64,000 nucleotides of DNA from Nanobdellati archaeon. Lineage in GTDB: Archaea; B1Sed10-29; JAGVWA01. Location of the stretch: the NCBI GenBank assembly GCA_018304505.1, contig JAGVWA010000001.1, positions 85,960 to 149,959 on the forward strand, written 5' to 3'. Position 1 is the stretch's first letter. Every line of letters begins with the position of its first letter. The notes below the pieces were generated by a model. That model did no database searches and was not told the origin of the DNA. It was given only the letters and a program-made list of their open reading frames with translations. Below are positions 60,660-64,000 of the stretch, one piece after another. A program made the position numbers and the translations under genes.

Positions 60660-62099
60660 ATGCTTAAATTCACGCAACGGGAAATCAGGCTGCTCTTATC
60701 CAGTTTTGGAGAAGTTATATACTACTTCTCATTCGCGTTCCTGCTACCGTTGCTTGTGTCAATATACTACGGCGAGGGGCCTGCAGCCATCATCTCATAT
60801 CTTGTGCCGTTCCTGGTCGCGCTGGCACTCGGATACTCGCTGAAGACTTATTTTAAAATTGACCATGCTGCTAGCGAAGCCACAGCCTTCACGCTGATAC
60901 TGCTCATTTGGACCCTGGCGCCGCTAATAGCCGCAACGCCATACATCACGTACCTTGACGTCCCAGCAATAGACGCGTACTTCGAAAGCATAAGCGCCTT
61001 CACAACAACCGGTTTGACAATGATAACCGCATATCAACCCATTCCAAACAGCCTGCTGTTTTGGAGAAGCCTCGAGGCATGGATCGGGGGCGCTGGTTTA
61101 ATCGTGCTGGCACTCGTCGGTTTACTTAGGTATACGCGCGCGTCACAGCTGTACGAAGCCGAAGGCAGAACAGAGCGACTAAGACCGAATGTCGTCAACA
61201 CCGTAAAGCTTATCTGGAAGATCTACATCAGCCTCACCTTTGCAGGAACCGCGCTTTTGATCCTTACAAAAGTCGATCCGTTCCGGGCCTTGAATTATGC
61301 CATGTCTGCAATATCAACAACAGGCCTGGTTGACACGGCCTCAAACCTTGTCCCGTTTGGTGTTGAAACCCAATTCGCGCTAGCCTTGATTTCGATAACC
61401 GGAGCCACGTCGTTCCTTATAGCGTACCAATTTGTAAAGGGCAACCTGAAAGCGCCACTGCAAAGCCTTGAACTCAAGATGCTCATAACTATGGCTATCA
61501 TTTCGGCAGCGCTAATTGCACCGAAAATCGCGCACCTCTATGGCGAAGAATCGCTTAGGATCGCGACATTCCACAGCATCGCCGCCATTACTAACGGCGG
61601 TTTCGCCACAACACTCATCGACACGTGGGGCGACTTTCCAAAACTCCTCCTGTCGATGCTGATGATTTTTGGCGGGAGCGCTGGAAGCACAGCAGGTGGC
61701 CTCAAACTGATACGCGTATGGATCTACATAAAAAGCCTGTGGTGGCGCATAAAACGCTATTCATACCCCCCAAATGTTATCATTCCGCGCAAAATCCGCG
61801 GTGTCCCTGTAAAGGACGAAGACATATACGCAGTGACAAGGTTTATAATCCTCTATCTCTTATTCATAATGCTGGGCATCACCGTGCTTGCATTTACCCT
61901 AGAAAACGTGAATGCAGGCAACATCATCATAGAGGTGACGAGCGCGCAGGGCAACGTTGGCCTCACTTCGGGCATAACGCATGCGGGAATGCCGATAGCA
62001 GCAAAAGCCATGCTGATGCTAAACATGATCGTAGGAAGAATAGAAATATACCCATTAATGGCACTAGTTGGCTTCATCATAAAAATGCGAAGGAGCTGA
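60660..62099 (+). CDS. trkH: TrkH potassium transporter
   Basis: A 479-residue protein with repeated selectivity-filter-type loops (AFTTTGLT, ISTTGLV, TNGGFA, SAQGNVGL) and many membrane segments. TrkH carries K+ uptake and needs TrkA. Ten bp before trkA. Confidence 0.93.
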   Translation: MLKFTQREIRLLLSSFGEVIYYFSFAFLLPLLVSIYYGEGPAAIISYLVPFLVALALGYSLKTYFKIDHAASEATAFTLILLIWTLAPLIAATPYITYLDVPAIDAYFESISAFTTTGLTMITAYQPIPNSLLFWRSLEAWIGGAGLIVLALVGLLRYTRASQLYEAEGRTERLRPNVVNTVKLIWKIYISLTFAGTALLILTKVDPFRALNYAMSAISTTGLVDTASNLVPFGVETQFALALISITGATSFLIAYQFVKGNLKAPLQSLELKMLITMAIISAALIAPKIAHLYGEESLRIATFHSIAAITNGGFATTLIDTWGDFPKLLLSMLMIFGGSAGSTAGGLKLIRVWIYIKSLWWRIKRYSYPPNVIIPRKIRGVPVKDEDIYAVTRFIILYLLFIMLGITVLAFTLENVNAGNIIIEVTSAQGNVGLTSGITHAGMPIAAKAMLMLNMIVGRIEIYPLMALVGFIIKMRRS

Positions 62100-62109
62100 A
62101 AAAGAAAAC

Positions 62110-62760
62110 ATGTACATAATCATTATCGGTGCAAGCAGAATCGGCAGACACCTAGCTAAGACCCTCCATGAAGAACAGCACGACGTCGTGGTTATTGACA
62201 AAAACCAGGACGTGCTGCAAGACATAACAAACGAGGCAGACATAGTCGCCATACGCGGAGACGCGACATCGCCAAAGATCCTTGAAGAAGCAGGCATAGG
62301 GGACGCTGACGCAGTACTATCCCTAACAGGCAACGACCAGACCAACTTGATCATAAGCCTGATGGCGAAACAACTCGGCTGCAAATACGTAGCCGCACGC
62401 CTCGGTGAACTCCACTATGATGAATCAATTCTCACAAACCTTGGCTTAGACTTAGTGATTTATCCAGAAGCAGCAGCAGCAGGCTACATTGCAGAGCTCA
62501 TCACAAAACCCGAAGTCTTGGACCTGGCGTTCCTGGCCCGCGGCGATGCGGAAATTCTGGAAATAGAAGTGAAACCAGAATCCAAAATCGCCGGAAGGAA
62601 AATCAAGGACGTCGAGAACCCGCAAGGCACGGCCATCATAGCGATTTTCGACAAGGGCAAACTAGAAATACCTGGGCCAAATGTAAAAATAAGCGCAGGA
62701 GATAAAATCCTTATATTGGCAAAGAAAGAAAAAATCAAGCAGCTACGGAAGATACTATGA
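62110..62760 (+). CDS. trkA: TrkA potassium uptake regulator
   Basis: A 216-residue protein: MYIIIIGASRIGRHLAKTL (NAD-binding RCK_N) and a C-terminal RCK_C domain (LEIEVKPESKIAGRKIKDV). It gates TrkH with NAD(H)/ATP. Confidence 0.93.
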   Translation: MYIIIIGASRIGRHLAKTLHEEQHDVVVIDKNQDVLQDITNEADIVAIRGDATSPKILEEAGIGDADAVLSLTGNDQTNLIISLMAKQLGCKYVAARLGELHYDESILTNLGLDLVIYPEAAAAGYIAELITKPEVLDLAFLARGDAEILEIEVKPESKIAGRKIKDVENPQGTAIIAIFDKGKLEIPGPNVKISAGDKILILAKKEKIKQLRKIL

Positions 62761-62796
62761 GAAAACAAATGCAATCAAAAATGAGGGAGATAAACA

Positions 62797-63291
62797 ATGG
62801 ATTTTGAAAAAGACCACATACTGTTCGACGGAAAATACGGAAAATGGACCTTAATAGTAAAACAAGACATTGACGCAACAGTAGAACCGATAGAAGTAGC
62901 CCGTGTCCTCGGCCGCGTTAGATTGAGTACTCACAAGAAGACATGGGAATACATCGGCAGCCATTTTGACATTGAGAAACTTGACGAGATCGCCGCAAAT
63001 ATCGTCGGTGCAACGCGAAACCCGAAGAAGGGGCACTGGGAACTCAAAGCCCGCGCTGGCGAAAACGCTATCAATGAAGCTCTCGTGAAACTCAAATCCC
63101 CAAAACTCCTTTCGGACCTCAACCTGGAAATGGCTGAAGAAAAGGCCATCGCGAAGGCCTACCTCAACCGCCGAGTCTTGGACTTCCTAAAATTCCCAAT
63201 AGAACTGATGTACTTCGATGATGCAGGAAAAATAGTAGACCTTGTAGACACATTCCTAACAAAAAAGCAGAAAAAGGAACTCGGCGCCTGA
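62797..63291 (+). CDS. Hypothetical protein
   Basis: A 164-residue soluble protein: strand-rich N-terminus (ILFDGKYGKWTLIVKQ), a VARVLGRVRLSTHKKTWEYIGSH segment, and a helical C-terminus. GGGAG lies upstream of the ATG. Not recognised. Last gene before tRNA-Pro. Confidence 0.6.
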   Translation: MDFEKDHILFDGKYGKWTLIVKQDIDATVEPIEVARVLGRVRLSTHKKTWEYIGSHFDIEKLDEIAANIVGATRNPKKGHWELKARAGENAINEALVKLKSPKLLSDLNLEMAEEKAIAKAYLNRRVLDFLKFPIELMYFDDAGKIVDLVDTFLTKKQKKELGA

Positions 63292-63356
63292 GTTGTGAAC
63301 AACGCAAGGCAAAGTCTTTATATTATAAACTCACCCCAATTAATCCTAATTTTAAA

Positions 63357-63458
63357 GGGGCCATAGGGTAGCCTGGCATCCTTCCAGCTTTGGGTGTGCC
63401 CAGTTATTTCTGGGTTCCGAAACAGCTGGGGACCTGAGTTCGAATCTCAGTGGCCCCG
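63357..63458 (+). tRNA. tRNA-Pro(TGG) with a 29-nt intron
   Basis: Acceptor GGGGCCA/TGGCCCC, discriminator G. Anticodon stem CCAGC/GCTGG, anticodon TGG at 63391-63393. Intron 63395-63423 forms a CCCAG/CTGGG hairpin. D- and T-arms normal. Confidence 0.93.
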
Positions 63459-63471
63459 TAAATCATCCATT

Positions 63472-63575
63472 GCAGGGATGCCGGAGCGGAAAACGGGCAG
63501 GACTTAAGCTTACGTCATTGTAATGAGAAATCCTGTGACTTAGTGTCTACGAGGGTTCAAATCCCTCTCCCTGCA
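63472..63575 (+). tRNA. tRNA-Leu(TAA) with a 21-nt intron
   Basis: Acceptor GCAGGGA/TCCCTGC, discriminator A. Anticodon stem CAGGA/TCC TG, anticodon TAA at 63505-63507, intron 63509-63529. A long variable arm (type II) follows. T-arm GAGGG TTCAAAT CCCTC. Confidence 0.92.
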
Positions 63576-63760
63576 TCAGCCTTTCTCGAAACGAGAAAGC
63601 CTGGGGAAAGAAGATCCGCACCGTTGCAAAGCAACGGGACAGCAAACGCCCATATGCTAATTTGGGCGTTCCCAAATCCCGCTCCCTGCATCGCAACAGT
63701 TTCGGCTGTTGCATCAGCGAAGCACTGCATTCGGCTGCGCCGAAGCAGAGCGGTTCTTTG
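63576..63760 (+). repeat. Hairpin array with duplicated tRNA-Leu 3' end
   Basis: At 63673-63690 an 18-base copy matches 17 of 18 bases of the tRNA-Leu 3' end (63558-63575). Hairpins around it: CTTTCTCG/CGAGAAAG (63581-63599), CCGTTGC/GCAACGG (63621-63637), GCAACAG/CTGTTGC (63693-63712), TTCGGC/GCCGAA (63730-63744). Sits between tRNA-Leu and VapBC. Confidence 0.75.
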
Positions 63761-63791
63761 ATGTTGACACATAATACAAATAGGTGATTAA

Positions 63792-63995
63792 ATGGTGACC
63801 ATGACCGTATCTATCCCAGAGGTGATATATAACGAAATGCAAATCCACTCTGAACTAAAATGGAGTGCCTTTGAAAAGAAAATTAAAGAATTGCACTGGA
63901 TGGACAAAGTGCTTGCAAAAAGTAGGCTAACTGAAACAGAAGCAGATAAGATATCGCACTCAATAAAACGAGGCATAAGAAAGAGATTCCAATGA
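63792..63995 (+). CDS. vapB: VapB-type antitoxin
   Basis: A 67-residue protein: TVSIPEVIYNEMQIHSELKWSAFEKKI (RHH-like DNA-binding), then a helix and KISHSIKRGIRKRFQ. Its TGA overlaps an ATG at 63992 (ATGA) that begins a downstream gene, presumably the VapC toxin, cut off by the window. Confidence 0.72.
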   Translation: MVTMTVSIPEVIYNEMQIHSELKWSAFEKKIKELHWMDKVLAKSRLTETEADKISHSIKRGIRKRFQ

Positions 63996-64000
63996 TAGCA
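63992..64000 (+). CDS. Start of downstream gene (probably VapC), truncated by window
   Basis: ATG ATA GCA at 63992-64000 overlaps the vapB stop as in TA operons. Only three codons are visible, so the family is inferred from the partner alone. Confidence 0.45.

Noticed and set aside
63543-63772. ORFs on both strands beside tRNA-Leu
   Set aside because: They overlap the tRNA end and the palindromic array; open frames on both strands are a by-product of the palindromes.
1-64000. CRISPR array
   Set aside because: No regularly spaced repeats with unique spacers were found; the tandem repeats seen have no spacers.
1-64000. Ribosomal RNA operon
   Set aside because: No stretch resembling 16S, 23S or 5S rRNA was seen.

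Overview
The window is archaeal. It holds aRF1, class I LysRS, DnaG primase, Dph2, Hjc, Pth2, Rpo6, eS17, eS26, aEF1B, a TBP, GatCAB, TrmB and Lrp regulators, KaiC-like ATPases, an S-layer gene, intron-bearing tRNAs and TATA boxes about 25 bp upstream of leaderless starts. The S-layer family, small proteins and many orphan ORFs suggest a DPANN-type archaeon (Woese-/Pace-/Diapherotrites-like), but the lineage cannot be fixed from this window.

Layout. 0-3.9 kb: TldD/TldE protease pair, a BofA-like membrane protein and a wHTH regulator. 3.9-12.6 kb: S-layer gene with structured mRNA ends, then a glycosylation-type locus (flippase-like protein, GT2 enzyme, two STT3/AglB-like GT-C proteins). 12.6-20 kb: TruD, a flavin reductase, aRF1 interrupted by an intein inside its GGQ motif, UMP kinase, Dph2, a pilin. 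20-25.8 kb: tRNA-Trp and tRNA-Asn, the gatCAB operon (gatB frameshifted), TrmB, a surface protein. 25.8-35.3 kb: beta-CASP nuclease, eS26, antiporter, KaiC/V4R pair, TBP with a histone-H1-like tail, ThiI-like protein, methyltransferase. 35.4-38.4 kb: a cassette array of toxin-antitoxin modules separated by copies of the 3' end of an adjacent tRNA-Arg gene. 38.4-48.9 kb: Rpo6/eS17/EF1B operon, Pth2, Hjc, CBS protein, a candidate H/ACA RNA, DnaG operon, tRNAs, SerRS, LysRS. 48.9-64 kb: PEP synthase, aminotransferase, MFS transporter, EF-Tu-like paralog, more interrupted tRNAs, AT-rich pyrBI, a GNAT toxin-like remnant, a KaiC/membrane/Lrp cluster, TrkHA, tRNA-Pro and tRNA-Leu, and VapBC at the edge.

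Main novelties. (1) Several tRNA genes (Arg, Gln, Glu, both Val, Lys) carry short hairpin inserts in the D-loop, T-loop or variable region, some with canonical introns as well. (2) Three tRNA loci (Arg, Glu, Leu) have duplicated tRNA 3' ends next to toxin-antitoxin genes; at tRNA-Arg these form a multi-cassette array. (3) Seven small orphan proteins begin with Met-Trp. (4) A TBP has two repeats almost identical in DNA plus a long Lys/Ala/Pro tail. (5) The aRF1 intein splits the catalytic GGQ loop and contains an XRE-type helix-turn-helix.

All calls come from reading the sequence and from knowledge of the families. No database search or folding program was run.
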